From NCBI RefSeq assembly GCF_029761915.1, contig NZ_CP121695.1:7159501-7223500 (forward strand): a stretch of 64,000 nucleotides of DNA. The letters are read 5' to 3'. This stretch comes from Bradyrhizobium sp. CB1650 (lineage in GTDB: Bacteria; Pseudomonadota; Alphaproteobacteria; Rhizobiales; Xanthobacteraceae). Of this stretch, positions 1-9,066 are shown one piece after another. The notes under the pieces are model-generated. The model was not told the DNA's origin. It did no database searches and saw nothing but the letters and a program-made list of their open reading frames with translations. Position 1 is the first letter of the stretch, and each line of letters starts with the position of its first letter. Both the position numbers and the translations under genes were made by a program.

Positions 1-355
1 GCACCACCTGCCAGGACACGCCGTAGCGATCCCTAAGCCAGCCGCATTGCTCGGCCTTGCCGCCATGGGCGAGGAAAGCGTCCCAGACGCTGTCGACCTG
101 CGCCTGGTCCTCGCAATTGATCATCAGCGACAGCGCGTGGGTGTACTCCATCTTCATGCCGCCATTCAGGGCGACGAAGCGCTGCCCGCCCAGCGTAAAC
201 TCGACGACGAGCACCGAACCCTCCTTCCCGGACGGATTGTCGCCGACGTTGCGTTGAACGTGCAGTATCTCCGAGTCGGGCATGAGCGAGACGTAGAAGT
301 TCGCGGCTTCCTCGGCATTACCGTTGAACCACAGGCAGGGCGTGACCTTGGACAT
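1..355 (-). CDS. VOC-fold PhnB-like protein, C-terminus cut by window edge
   Basis: The frame runs leftward from an ATG at 355 and is still open at base 1, giving 118 codons of an incomplete protein. It opens MSKVTPCLWFNGNAEEA and continues with FYVSLMPDSE, a run of the type found in PhnB / 3-demethylubiquinone-methyltransferase-like members of the glyoxalase/bleomycin-resistance (VOC) superfamily. Later segments such as FVALNGG and the Trp-rich end (YGVSWQVV) also fit that family. These proteins form dimers of beta-alpha-beta-beta-beta units and often bind a metal, but the substrate cannot be read from sequence. It lies 46 bases downstream of a second VOC gene on the same strand, so the two are probably co-transcribed. 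Confidence 0.85.
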   Translation of the reverse strand, partial: MSKVTPCLWFNGNAEEAANFYVSLMPDSEILHVQRNVGDNPSGKEGSVLVVEFTLGGQRFVALNGGMKMEYTHALSLMINCEDQAQVDSVWDAFLAHGGKAEQCGWLRDRYGVSWQVV

Positions 356-401
356 CGTGGATGCTCCTCTGAGGGATTGCGATTTTCCTTGAGGGAATCG
401 A

Positions 402-830
402 TCAGGCGTTGGCCATGGCGGGCTGGGTGGTGGCGGCCGCCACGTCCATCCACATCACTTCCCAGATGTGGCCGTCCGGATCCTCGAAGCTGCGGCCATA
501 CATGAAGCCGAAATCCTGCTTCGGGCCGGGATCGGCCGTGCCGCCCGAGGCCTCCGCCTTGCCGATGATCTCGTCGACGGCGTCGCGGCTGTCGGCGGAC
601 AGGCAGATCAGCACCTCGCTCGTGGTCTTGGCGTCCGCGATCGCCTTCGGCGTGAACTGGCGGAATTTGTCGTGGGTCAGCAGCATGACGAAAATGGTCT
701 CGGAAATGACCATGCAGGACGCCGTCTCGTCGCTGAATTGCGGGTTCTTGACCGCGCCGACCGCCTCGTAAAAGGCGGTGGCGCGCTTGAGGTCGGTCAC
801 GGGCAGGTTGACGAAGATCATCTTGGGCAT
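402..830 (-). CDS. VOC family (glyoxalase/bleomycin resistance-like) protein
   Basis: This 142-residue protein starts at an ATG preceded by AAGGAG about 7 bases upstream, which is why this start is preferred over longer in-frame readings. It has two VOC half-modules: MIFVNLPVTDLKRATAFYEAVG at the N-terminus, and a C-terminal half ending in FEDPDGHIWEVMWMD. The terminal DPDGHIWE signature is typical of lactoylglutathione-lyase-like VOC proteins, in which the final Glu often binds a metal. It resembles small stand-alone VOC enzymes annotated as glyoxalase or extradiol-dioxygenase-like. The substrate is unknown. The neighbouring VOC gene suggests a pair of related stress or resistance proteins. 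Confidence 0.88.
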   Translation of the reverse strand: MPKMIFVNLPVTDLKRATAFYEAVGAVKNPQFSDETASCMVISETIFVMLLTHDKFRQFTPKAIADAKTTSEVLICLSADSRDAVDEIIGKAEASGGTADPGPKQDFGFMYGRSFEDPDGHIWEVMWMDVAAATTQPAMANA

Positions 831-957
831 CGGAAGCTCCTTGCGAAGGGTTCTGCCCAAGGACGGACGGGCCAGCAGCCATCCGACACGGCTTCCGAAT
901 ATTTTTGGCCCGAGGCCTGCGGGGTTCTGTCGCAGATCCCGCAGACCTTCCGGCAGC

Positions 958-1467
958 CTACTTCGTCTCGTTCGGATCCCGGTGGACCGGATCGATCCAC
1001 AGCACCGTCTCGGGCTTCTCGACCGGCTCGATGTCGAGATTGATCGCGACCGCCTCGCCGTCACTGCGCACCAGCACGCATTCCAGCACCTCGTCGGGGC
1101 TGGCGTTGATCTCCTGGTGCGGCACATAGGGCGGCACGTAGATGAAGTCGCCGGGGCCGGCTTCCGCGGTGAACTGGAGATGCTCGCCCCAGCGCATGCG
1201 CGCTTTGCCCTTCACCACATAGATGATGCTTTCGAGATGGCCGTGGTGATGCGCGCCGGTCTTGGCGTCCGGCTTGATGCTGACCGTGCCGGCCCACAAT
1301 TTCTGTGCACCGACGCGCGCGAAATTGATCGCGGCCTTGCGGTCCATGCCGGGCGTCGAGGGCACGTTCGGATCGAGCTGGTTGCCGGGAATGACGCGCA
1401 CGCCATCATGCTTCCAGCGATCCTCGTGATCGTGATGGTGGGAGTGCGTGTGGTCGTGGCCGGTCAT
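958..1467 (-). CDS. Cupin domain protein with His-rich N-terminus
   Basis: The 169-residue protein is a single cupin barrel. Cupin motif 1 is visible as HHHGHLESIIYVVKG (His ligands and Glu around residues 72-78), and motif 2 as GDFIYVPPYVPHQEIN. The N-terminus carries a His/Asp-rich stretch (GHDHTHSHHHDHED), probably able to bind divalent metal. A longer reading from 1524 exists, but its first 19 residues are unlike cupins, so the internal ATG is preferred. Single-domain cupins of this type may be dioxygenases, isomerases or sensors, and no substrate can be assigned. It is separated from the FKBP gene by a strong terminator. Confidence 0.85.
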   Translation of the reverse strand: MTGHDHTHSHHHDHEDRWKHDGVRVIPGNQLDPNVPSTPGMDRKAAINFARVGAQKLWAGTVSIKPDAKTGAHHHGHLESIIYVVKGKARMRWGEHLQFTAEAGPGDFIYVPPYVPHQEINASPDEVLECVLVRSDGEAVAINLDIEPVEKPETVLWIDPVHRDPNETK

Positions 1468-1613
1468 TGGTCTTGCTTTCTGTTGGTTCCGTGCGCGGCA
1501 GGCTAACCAAAGCCGCGGCATCAAGCCATACCAAAATCGGAACGCTCATGGCCGCCCAGCATTGCTTTCGCGGCACGCCGCGCGGGCGAGTAATAACGTG
1601 GAGAGCTGAAGCG

Positions 1614-1643
1614 AAAAAGACCGGCCGAAGGGCCGGTCTTTTT
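1614..1643. terminator. Bidirectional intrinsic terminator
   Basis: A perfect inverted repeat with arms of 13 bases (AAAAAGACCGGCC and its complement) and the tetraloop GAAG. The A-run on one side and T-run on the other make it work in both directions. It lies 35 bases beyond the FKBP stop codon, so it most likely ends the minus-strand FKBP/oxidoreductase transcript before the cupin gene. The rest of 1468-1676 shows no gene. Confidence 0.9.
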
Positions 1644-1676
1644 GTCTGCGCCAGTCTCTCCGTCATGACCTTACGG

Positions 1677-2141
1677 TCACTTCACCGCGAGCAATTCCAC
1701 ATCGAACATCAACGTCGCATTCGGCGGGATCACGCCGCCGGCGCCGCGCGCGCCATAGCCGAGTTGCGGCGGGATGATCAGCGTGCGCTTGCCGCCGACC
1801 TTCATCGAGGCGACGCCCTCGTCCCAGCCGGCAATGACACGGCCCTTGCCGATCGGAAACTCGAACGGCTCGTTGCGATCGACGGACGAGTCGAATTTCT
1901 TGCCCTTCTGGCCGTTCTCATAGAGCCAGCCTGTGTAGTGCATCACGCAGATCTGGCCGGGTTTTGGCGAAGCGCCGGTGCCGACGACGCTATCGATGGT
2001 CTGCAAGCCTGAAGCTGTGGTCATGGTCTTTCCTGCGGTCTGGGCCGAGGCCGTGGTGGAAACGAAATGCGACACGCCGCCGATCACGGTGATCGCGAGT
2101 GCCGACATGAGGGCGATGAGCGCGCGCTGAAGACGCTGCAT
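1677..2141 (-). CDS. Exported FKBP-type peptidyl-prolyl cis-trans isomerase
   Basis: The 154-residue protein has an N-terminal signal peptide (hydrophobic residues about 7-24, likely cleavage after ASA near 33). A single FKBP domain runs from about 60 to the end. FKBP landmarks are [12 protein letters not shown], the GWDEGV segment and the C-terminal [17 protein letters not shown] run, which builds the proline-binding pocket. It should catalyse prolyl isomerisation of exported proteins in the periplasm. It is 61 bases downstream of the molybdoenzyme large subunit on the same strand, so it may be co-transcribed. Helping fold the exported oxidoreductase is possible but only an inference. A terminator follows it. 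Confidence 0.92.
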   Translation of the reverse strand: MQRLQRALIALMSALAITVIGGVSHFVSTTASAQTAGKTMTTASGLQTIDSVVGTGASPKPGQICVMHYTGWLYENGQKGKKFDSSVDRNEPFEFPIGKGRVIAGWDEGVASMKVGGKRTLIIPPQLGYGARGAGGVIPPNATLMFDVELLAVK

Positions 2142-2202
2142 AAGACACCTTCCGTTTGAGGCGGAGAGGTGTCTAGCGCAACGCGATTGGGGTTTCCACC
2201 CC

Positions 2203-4485
2203 TCACACCTCGATATTTTCCAGCCGGACCGGCAACGTGCGGATGCGCTGGCCCGTGGCGTGATAGACGGCGTTGCAGACCGCGGCGTTGGTGCCGACAT
2301 TGGCAAGCTCGCCGAGGCCCTTTGCGCCTGCCGGATTGATGTGATCGTCCTGCTCGGAGAGCAGGATGACTTCGACGCCTGGCACGTCGGCATTTACGGG
2401 GACGAGATAGTCGGCAAAGTTGTCGTTGACGTAGCGCGCATAGCGCTCGTCGATCTCGGTCGACTCGAGCAGCGCCGAGGACATGCCCCAGATCAGGCCG
2501 CCCATGAGCTGGCTGTGCGCGGTGCGCGGGTTCATGATGCGCCCAGCGGCGAAGGCACCGACGATACGCGGCGCGCGGATCTCATGCGTGAATCGGTTGA
2601 TCCTGATCTCGACAAATTCCGCGCCGAAGGCGTAGGCGATCTTGTCCGTCAGGTTGCTGCCGCCGACGAGCCGCACATGTCCGCTATGCATGGCCTGGAA
2701 GGAATCCGGCGGCGCGCCTTCCGGCTTCCACTCGCCATATTCCTCGACCACGCTGATGCCGAGCGCGTCAAAGGCCTTCTCGAGATCGAGCGAACGATCG
2801 CCCTTCGCCGCCTGCGTCTGACCCATGCCGATGGTTTCCTTGGCTTTGTCGGTCAGGCTTTGGTTCGGCATCGTCGCCTTGAACAGGCGTTGCCGGATCT
2901 GGTCGCACACCATCATCACCGCCGAGCAGGTGCTGGCCGTCGAGTTCGAGCCGCCCGCGACCGGCGCCGGCGGCAGATCGCTGTCGCCCATAAAGACCGC
3001 GACCTTCTCCAGCGGCACGCCGAGCCGCTCGGCCGCGGTCTGGGCAATGATGGTGTAGGCGCCAGTGCCGATCTCGTGGCCGGCGATCTCAACGCGGGTG
3101 CGGCCGTCGCGCTGCAGGCGCACGCGCGCCGCCGACGGCCCCATCTGTGTAGGATAGCACGTGGCGGCGCAGCCGTAGCCAATCAGCCAATCGCCGTCCG
3201 ACATCGACTTCGGCTCCGGCGAGCGCTGCGACCAGCCGAAGGCCCGGGCCGCTTCATCGAAGCACGCCATCAGCGACCGCGACGTATAGGGCTTGCCCGC
3301 GATCGGCTCGTTGGTGGTGTCGTTGATGCGGCGAAGCTCGATCGGGTCCATGTTCAGCTTGACTGCGAGCTCGTCCATCGCGCTTTCCAGCGCGAACAGA
3401 TACGGCACCTCCGGCGGCGATCGCATGAAACCTGGCGTGTTGCGGTCGGCGCGCACGATCGACACGAGGCTGTCGACGTTCGGACAGGCGTAGAGCCGCG
3501 TCGTGGTCTTGGTGCCTCCGACGCAATAGGGATCGGGACGCGAGGAAACCTCGGCCCCCTCGTGCCTGAGCGCGACCAGCCTGCCGTCGCGGCTCGCGCC
3601 GAGCTTGATCTCGTGCCGGGTCTCGGCGCGATACGTCGCGATCGTAAAACCCTGGTCGCGGGTCGGGACGAGCTTGACGGGACGATTGAGACGCTTCGCG
3701 ATGCCGGCGATGATCGCGGTCCGCGGCGTCATCGAGCCGCGCGAGCCAAAGCCGCCGCCGACATAGGGATTGACCACCCGCACCTTGTCGGCGTCGATGC
3801 CGAGCTGCTCGGCCACACCGTTCTTCAGGCCGTAGACGTACTGGCTCGGCTCGTAGATGACCAGATTGTCGCCCATCCAGACGCAGCTCGTCGCAAACAG
3901 TTCCATCGGATTGTGGTGCTGCGTCGGCGTACCGTAGGACGCGGTGAGCTTGACCTCGGCTGCATCGAATGCCTTGGCGAAATCGCCGACCTTCGGGTCT
4001 TCCTTGAACTGTGCGTTCTGCCCTTTCGCACCAGCCATGGTCGTTCCCGGCGAGTCGAACGTTGCGCTGGGCATCACGGCCGCGTAGTTGACCTGGACGC
4101 GGTTGGCTGCCTCGCGCGCCGCCTCGTAGCTCTCGGCGATGACGACCGCGATGATCTGGCCGTCATGCGCGACGTCAGTCGACCTCAGCGGCTGGATCGT
4201 GGTGCCGGCATAACCGCCATTGCTGAAGAGTTTCGGCTCCTTCAGCTTCGGCGCATTCTCATGCGTCACGATATCGATTACGCCGCGGACACGCCTGGCG
4301 TCGGCAAGATCAAATCCGTCGATGCGGCCCTTTGCGATCGCGCTCGTGACCAGGAATGCGTAGGCCGGGTTCGCCAGCGGCATGTCGGACGCGTAGGTGG
4401 CGCGCCCCGTCACCTTTGAAACCGCGTCATAGCGCGGCACGGGCCGGCCCATATTCGCCTTCGGCTCGGGAGCGGCAGCGGTCAT
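2203..4485 (-). CDS. Molybdopterin-binding large subunit, PaoABC-type aldehyde oxidoreductase
   Basis: This 760-residue protein belongs to the xanthine oxidase family and holds the molybdenum cofactor that oxidises the substrate. An a/b-hammerhead domain lies near residues 10-130, followed by the two Moco-binding domains. Seen directly are the GGGFGSRG cofactor loop and, near the C-terminus, GAKGLGEL, whose Glu is the expected catalytic base. Length and order match E. coli PaoC, a periplasmic aldehyde dehydrogenase. The start lies 2 bases after the stop of the FAD subunit, so the genes are translationally linked. The natural aldehyde or heterocycle is unknown. No XdhC/PaoD-like Moco chaperone gene is seen next to the operon. 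Confidence 0.92.
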   Translation of the reverse strand: MTAAAPEPKANMGRPVPRYDAVSKVTGRATYASDMPLANPAYAFLVTSAIAKGRIDGFDLADARRVRGVIDIVTHENAPKLKEPKLFSNGGYAGTTIQPLRSTDVAHDGQIIAVVIAESYEAAREAANRVQVNYAAVMPSATFDSPGTTMAGAKGQNAQFKEDPKVGDFAKAFDAAEVKLTASYGTPTQHHNPMELFATSCVWMGDNLVIYEPSQYVYGLKNGVAEQLGIDADKVRVVNPYVGGGFGSRGSMTPRTAIIAGIAKRLNRPVKLVPTRDQGFTIATYRAETRHEIKLGASRDGRLVALRHEGAEVSSRPDPYCVGGTKTTTRLYACPNVDSLVSIVRADRNTPGFMRSPPEVPYLFALESAMDELAVKLNMDPIELRRINDTTNEPIAGKPYTSRSLMACFDEAARAFGWSQRSPEPKSMSDGDWLIGYGCAATCYPTQMGPSAARVRLQRDGRTRVEIAGHEIGTGAYTIIAQTAAERLGVPLEKVAVFMGDSDLPPAPVAGGSNSTASTCSAVMMVCDQIRQRLFKATMPNQSLTDKAKETIGMGQTQAAKGDRSLDLEKAFDALGISVVEEYGEWKPEGAPPDSFQAMHSGHVRLVGGSNLTDKIAYAFGAEFVEIRINRFTHEIRAPRIVGAFAAGRIMNPRTAHSQLMGGLIWGMSSALLESTEIDERYARYVNDNFADYLVPVNADVPGVEVILLSEQDDHINPAGAKGLGELANVGTNAAVCNAVYHATGQRIRTLPVRLENIEV

Positions 4486-4487
4486 GG

Positions 4488-5504
4488 TCAGATCTCCATC
4501 ATTACGGCCTGCTGGAGCGCGTGCGTCACCACGCGCTTGCCGAGCGCGATCTTGAAGCTGTTGTGCCGGCGGCCCCTCGCCTCCGCGAAAGCGGCATCCG
4601 CCACGCGCTGCGCCAGCCCGTCGTCGAATTTCTGTCCCCTCAGCAGCGCCTCCGCTTCCCGCGCCCGCCAGGGCACAGTGGCAACGCCGCCCAGCGCGAC
4701 GCGCGCATCCCGGATCACGCCATGCTGCACGTCGAGCGCCACCGCGGCCGAGGACAGGGCAAACTCATAGGACTGCCGGTCGCGCGTCTTGAGATAGACC
4801 GAACGCGGCCAGCGCCCCCGGACGGCAAAGGCCGAAATCAGCTCGCCGGGCTGAAGTGCGGTCTCGATTTCCGGCGAACTGCCTGGCGGTTTGTGCAGTT
4901 GTGCGAACGGCATGCTGCGGGTGCCAGACTTGCTGGTGATTTCGACCGTGGCATCCAGCGCGATCAGCGCCTGGGCAAAATCACCGGGATAGGTCGCGAT
5001 GCACTGGTCGGAGGTGCCGAGCACCGCATGCATGCGGTTGAATCCGTCCATGGCGGCACAGCCGGAGCCCGGATTGCGCTTGTTGCAATTCTCGTAGGAG
5101 ATGTCGCGAAAATAGCTGCAACGCGTCCGCTGCATCACATTGCCGCCCAGCGTCGCCATGTTGCGCAGTTGCGCGCTGGCTGCGAGCTTCAGGGAATCCG
5201 CGATCATGGGATAGCTGCGCTGGATCTCGGGATGCGCGGCGACGTCGGACATTTTCGCGAGCGCGCCGAGCCGCAAGCCGTCGCTGTCCGGCTCGATCGC
5301 CGACCAGCTCCGCGCCAGCGGGTTGATATCGACGATTGCGGCCGGCCGCATCACGTCCAACTTCATCAGATCGATCAGCGTCGTGCCGCCGGCGAGCGGC
5401 TGCGCTGTGGCCTGGGTCAGCGGATTGTTTGCCGCTGCTGCCGTGCCGAGCGCCTGCACGGCCATGTTCGGATCGGTTGCCCTCTGATACCGAAAGGATC
5501 GCAT
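4488..5504 (-). CDS. FAD-binding subunit of PaoABC-type aldehyde oxidoreductase
   Basis: The 338-residue protein carries electrons between the Fe-S subunit and an external acceptor through FAD. The FAD-binding PCMH part covers about 1-210, with LAGGTTLIDLMK and ATLGGNVMQRTRC as cofactor loops. The CO-dehydrogenase flavoprotein C-terminal domain follows. Cysteines at 129, 140 and 149 in the RCSYFRD ... NCNKRNPGSGCAAMDG segment match the insertion that binds an additional [4Fe-4S] cluster in PaoB-like subunits, which sets them apart from plain xanthine dehydrogenase. The gene sits in a tight three-gene operon, 4 bases after the Fe-S subunit and 2 bases before the Mo subunit. Confidence 0.92.
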   Translation of the reverse strand: MRSFRYQRATDPNMAVQALGTAAAANNPLTQATAQPLAGGTTLIDLMKLDVMRPAAIVDINPLARSWSAIEPDSDGLRLGALAKMSDVAAHPEIQRSYPMIADSLKLAASAQLRNMATLGGNVMQRTRCSYFRDISYENCNKRNPGSGCAAMDGFNRMHAVLGTSDQCIATYPGDFAQALIALDATVEITSKSGTRSMPFAQLHKPPGSSPEIETALQPGELISAFAVRGRWPRSVYLKTRDRQSYEFALSSAAVALDVQHGVIRDARVALGGVATVPWRAREAEALLRGQKFDDGLAQRVADAAFAEARGRRHNSFKIALGKRVVTHALQQAVMMEI

Positions 5505-5508
5505 TTGC

Positions 5509-6123
5509 CTAGCCTTTCATGATCTCGGGTGCGGCCTGCTTCACGGCCGCGACGATGTTGGGATAGGCGGCACAGCGGCAGATATTGCCGCTCATATATT
5601 CGCGGATGTCGGCGTCGTTGGTTGCATGCCCCTCTTTCACGCAGGCGACAGCGGACATGATCTGTCCGGGCGTGCAATAGCCGCACTGGAAGGCGTCGTT
5701 GTCGACAAAGGCCTGCTGCATCGGATGCAGGCGGTCATCGGTGGCGAGCCCTTCGATCGTGGTGATCTCCTGACCCTCTGCCGCAAGGGCAAGCGTCAGG
5801 CACGACACCACGCGGCGGTCATCGATCAGCACCGTGCAGGCGCCGCACTGGCCGTGATCGCAGCCCTTCTTGCTGCCGGTGAGGCCGAGATGTTCGCGCA
5901 GCGCATCGAGCACCGTGGTGCGCGCGTCGATGCGCAGATGCTTGTCCTGGCCGTTCACCCGCAGCGTGACGTCGACGGGAAGCGCGAGATCTTGCGCGGC
6001 CTGTGAGCCCGCATCCTGTGCGGCGGCACGCGCGGTCATCGGAACCAGCGCGCTGCCGGCCACCCCCGTCAGAAAAGCGCGCCGATCGAATCCGGATGGC
6101 TTGGAACTTGAATTGTCGGACAT
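5509..6123 (-). CDS. Tat-exported [2Fe-2S] subunit of aldehyde oxidoreductase
   Basis: The 204-residue protein begins with a twin-arginine signal (FDRRAFLTGVAGSALVP, residues 12-28), which would carry the folded, cofactor-loaded complex to the periplasm. The ferredoxin-like domain has cysteines 88, 93, 96 and 108 (GCDHGQCGACTVLID). The helical second domain has Cys147 and Cys150 (CGYCTPGQIMSA) with Cys182 and Cys184 (NICRC), giving two [2Fe-2S] clusters. This is the pattern of PaoA/XdhC-type subunits, and only this subunit has an export signal, as in E. coli PaoABC. It is the first gene of the operon. Confidence 0.93.
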   Translation of the reverse strand: MSDNSSSKPSGFDRRAFLTGVAGSALVPMTARAAAQDAGSQAAQDLALPVDVTLRVNGQDKHLRIDARTTVLDALREHLGLTGSKKGCDHGQCGACTVLIDDRRVVSCLTLALAAEGQEITTIEGLATDDRLHPMQQAFVDNDAFQCGYCTPGQIMSAVACVKEGHATNDADIREYMSGNICRCAAYPNIVAAVKQAAPEIMKG

Positions 6124-6293
6124 GGACGGCCTCCGCCGCTTCGAACAAAGCAGCGCACGCCTGCACCGCTCATCGCCCCTTAACTTGGGGCAATGAGCTC
6201 TGTTCCGAATGAGATCGGGCGACGCTTGCAGATGCCGCGTCGCCCGCCGTCAACTTTTCCTGATCTTGCGCGAGGAACCTCGCGCAGAACTGA

Positions 6294-7880
6294 TCAATAA
6301 CCGAGCGCGCAGCCGTCCTTGCGCGGATCGGAACCGCCGGTCAGCGTGCCCTTGTCCCAATCGATCCAGATCGCCTGGGCGCCGCCGAGCGGTCCGACCA
6401 CGCTGGTGGTCTTGTGGCCGAGCTTCTTCAGTCCCTCGACGATCGCCGCCGGCACGCTGTCCTCGAGCTGATACTGGCCCTCGTAATGCAGGCCGCGCGG
6501 CATATCGATCGCCTCCTGCACGTCGCAGCCGTAGTCGAGTATGTTGGTCAGCACATGAGTCTGGCCGGTCGGCTGATACTGTCCCCCCATCACCGCGAAC
6601 GGCATCACGGAACGGCCACCCTTGGTGAGCAGGCTCGGCATGATCGTGTGCAGCGGGCGCTTGCCGCCCGCGATGCAGTTGGGATGGCCGGGCTGGATGC
6701 GGAAGCCGCCGGCGCGGTTCTGGAACAAGACGCCGGTCTTGTTGGAGACGATCGCCGAACCGAAGGAATGCGCGACCGAATTGATGAACGAGCAGACGTT
6801 GCGGTCCTTGTCGACGACCGTGATGTAGATGGTCGAGGGATTCATCGGCGGCGCGACGTTCGGCAGCTCGAGCATGCCGTCCATGCGGATCTTGCTGATG
6901 TACTCGTCGGCAAAGCCCTTGGCGAGCATCTCGGCGACGTTGATCCTCATATGATCGGGATCGGCGACATGCATCTCGCGATTCATGTAGGCGATGCGCG
7001 CGGCCTCTGCCTCGAGATGGAAGCGCCCGACGCCCAGCGGAGCGAACTTGGTCAGGTCGAACCGCGACAGGATGTTGAGCATCAACAGCATGGTGACGCC
7101 GGGTCCGTTCGGCGGGCACTGCCAGACGTCGTAACCCTTGTACATGGTGCCGATCGGTGTCGTCACCTCGGTGGTGTGCGCGGCGAAATCGTCGAGCGTG
7201 TGCAGGCCGCCGATGCCGCGCAGCGTCTCGACCATGTCCTCCGCGATCGCGCCCTTGTAGAAGGCGTCGCGGCCGTCCTTGGCGATCGCCCGCAGCGTCT
7301 TGCCGAGCTCCGCTTGGCGGATGACGTCGCCGGCCACCGGCGGCTTGCCGTGCGGCAGGAGATAGCGCTCAGTGTTGGTGCCGTTCTTTAGCTTTTCGGA
7401 CTGGTTCTTCCAGTCGAAGGCGATGCGGGGCGCGACGACATAACCTTCTTCCGCCGCCTTGATCGCGGGCTGCAACAGCCGGTCGAAGCCGAACTTGCCG
7501 TGATCGCGCAGCACGGTGGCGAAGGCATCGATCACGCCCGGGATCGAGACCGCATGCGCCGAGGTCAGCGGCACCGAGTTGATCTTGCGCTCGAGATACC
7601 AGTCGGCGTTCGCTGCCTTCGGCGCCCGGCCGGAGCCGTTATAGGCGATGATCTTGCCCTCGCCGCGCGGCTGGATCAGCGCGAAGCAGTCGCCGCCGAT
7701 GCCGGTCGATTGCGGCTCGATCACGCCGAGCACCGCCGAGCCCGCCACCGCCGCGTCCACCGCGGTGCCGCCCTCACGCAGCACCTCGATCGCGGCGAGG
7801 CTCGCCTGCGGATGCGAGGTCGCCACCATCGCATTCAGGGCGTGGACCGTCGACCGGCCGGGAAAATGGAAGTTTCTCAT
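6294..7880 (-). CDS. Gamma-glutamyltransferase family protein (Ntn hydrolase)
   Basis: The 528-residue protein matches gamma-glutamyltranspeptidases, which are made as a proenzyme and cleave themselves before a catalytic Thr. Here Thr350 in PSTIYITVVD aligns with that nucleophile. Other family runs are GGTAVDAAVA, STGIGGD and MPRGLHYEG. The oxyanion Ser-Ser pair of classical GGT (in GKRPLSS) is HT here (GKRPLHT), as in some divergent GGT-like acylases. It is therefore unsafe to claim glutathione as substrate. There is no signal peptide from the chosen ATG, so the enzyme is probably cytoplasmic. A longer start at 7913 would add 11 unlikely residues. It is a single gene, divergent from trhO. 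Confidence 0.88.
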   Translation of the reverse strand: MRNFHFPGRSTVHALNAMVATSHPQASLAAIEVLREGGTAVDAAVAGSAVLGVIEPQSTGIGGDCFALIQPRGEGKIIAYNGSGRAPKAANADWYLERKINSVPLTSAHAVSIPGVIDAFATVLRDHGKFGFDRLLQPAIKAAEEGYVVAPRIAFDWKNQSEKLKNGTNTERYLLPHGKPPVAGDVIRQAELGKTLRAIAKDGRDAFYKGAIAEDMVETLRGIGGLHTLDDFAAHTTEVTTPIGTMYKGYDVWQCPPNGPGVTMLLMLNILSRFDLTKFAPLGVGRFHLEAEAARIAYMNREMHVADPDHMRINVAEMLAKGFADEYISKIRMDGMLELPNVAPPMNPSTIYITVVDKDRNVCSFINSVAHSFGSAIVSNKTGVLFQNRAGGFRIQPGHPNCIAGGKRPLHTIMPSLLTKGGRSVMPFAVMGGQYQPTGQTHVLTNILDYGCDVQEAIDMPRGLHYEGQYQLEDSVPAAIVEGLKKLGHKTTSVVGPLGGAQAIWIDWDKGTLTGGSDPRKDGCALGY

Positions 7881-8066
7881 GCCAATTCTTGCTCTCTTGT
7901 CGCGGGCGCGCATCGCGGGCGCCGTCCGAAAAACCGGGCTCTACATGACACATCCAGGGCGGGCGGGGCAATGGCTGGCATACCAGCGAAGGGCTGCCAT
8001 CCGCTGCGGGAATAGAGCGTTCGCTTGCGGGTTTTCCGGGGACCGGCCGCCTGCTAAACGGGCGCC

Positions 8067-8834
8067 ATGACCTGTCAGAACATGCCTTACAAGGTCGCGG
8101 CCTTCTACCAGTTCGCCGCCCTGCCCGATTATCGCGAGCTGCGCGAGCCGTTGCGCGCGTTCTGCGCCGGGCTGTCCCTGAAAGGCAGCGTGCTGCTCGC
8201 CGAGGAGGGCATCAACGGCACGATTGCGGGAGCGCCCGACGCGATCGATGCGTTCGCTCGTGAGCTCGCATACGGCACCATGTTCGGCGGCAGGCTCGAC
8301 AATCTCGAATTGAAATTCTCGACCGCGGAAGCGATGCCGTTCGGCCGGCTCAAGGTGCGGCTGAAGAAGGAGATCGTCACGCTCGGCGATGAGGCCGCCG
8401 ACCCGACGCGCCAGGTCGGCACCTATGTCGACGCCACCGAATGGAACGCGCTGATCGCGACGCCCGACACGCTGCTGCTCGACACCCGCAACGCCTTCGA
8501 GGTGGCGATGGGTACGTTCGAGGGCGCGGTCGATCCCGGCATCAAGAGCTTCGGCCAATTCAAGGATTTTGCCGCGGAGCAGCTCGATCCGGCAAAACAC
8601 CGCAGGATCGCGATGTTCTGCACCGGCGGAATCCGCTGCGAGAAGGCGAGTGCGCATCTGCTCGCGCGCGGCTTTGCCGAGGTCTACCACCTCAAGGGCG
8701 GCATCCTGAAATACCTCGAAGAGGTGCCGGAGGCGCACAGCCGCTGGCGCGGCGAATGCTTCGTGTTCGACGAGCGGGTCGCGCTCGGCCACGGTCTGCG
8801 CGAACGAGACAAGGGGCGCGTACGTGACGAATGA
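8067..8834 (+). CDS. trhO: tRNA uridine(34) hydroxylase TrhO (rhodanese-like)
   Basis: The 255-residue protein matches the TrhO/YceA family, which hydroxylates U34 of certain tRNAs to give 5-hydroxyuridine. An N-terminal acylphosphatase-like domain (AAFYQFAALPDYRELREPL to about 100) is followed by a rhodanese domain with catalytic Cys185 in FCTGGIRCEKAS. The LLAEEGINGTIAG run and KEIVTLG segment are family hallmarks. The length is at the short end because the C-terminal Cys-rich extension of some homologues is missing. Its 3' end overlaps slyX by 11 bases, so the two are co-translated. Confidence 0.93.
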   Translation: MTCQNMPYKVAAFYQFAALPDYRELREPLRAFCAGLSLKGSVLLAEEGINGTIAGAPDAIDAFARELAYGTMFGGRLDNLELKFSTAEAMPFGRLKVRLKKEIVTLGDEAADPTRQVGTYVDATEWNALIATPDTLLLDTRNAFEVAMGTFEGAVDPGIKSFGQFKDFAAEQLDPAKHRRIAMFCTGGIRCEKASAHLLARGFAEVYHLKGGILKYLEEVPEAHSRWRGECFVFDERVALGHGLRERDKGRVRDE

Positions 8835-9042
8835 GATCAAGGCGCTGAGCGAACGCATCGACACGCTGGAGACGCGTCTCGCCTATCAGGACGACACCAT
8901 CGAATCGCTGAACCAGACCATCACCGCGCAATGGAAGCAGATTGACGCACTGACGCGGCAGATCGCGCAGCTCGCCGAACGGCTCCAGGAGGCCGAAGCC
9001 AATTCGCCCGGGCCCGCCAATGAGCGGCCGCCGCACTACTGA
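8824..9042 (+). CDS. slyX: SlyX family coiled-coil protein
   Basis: The 72-residue protein is almost entirely a coiled coil: heptads run from ALSERIDTLETRLAYQ through LNQTITAQWKQIDALTRQ to LAERLQEAE, with a short Pro-rich tail ending PPHY. That tail and length are characteristic of SlyX. Its molecular role is unknown. Translation begins at a GTG that lies inside the trhO reading frame, an 11-base overlap that indicates coupled translation. Confidence 0.9.
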   Translation: MTNEIKALSERIDTLETRLAYQDDTIESLNQTITAQWKQIDALTRQIAQLAERLQEAEANSPGPANERPPHY

Positions 9043-9066
9043 ACCGATGGGCCGGAAACGAGGCCT

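Noticed and set aside
2260..4419. 719-codon open frame opposite the molybdenum subunit
   Set aside because: It is the antisense shadow of a well-supported gene; its product is Arg/His/Asp-rich and has no family signature, as is usual for high-GC antisense frames.
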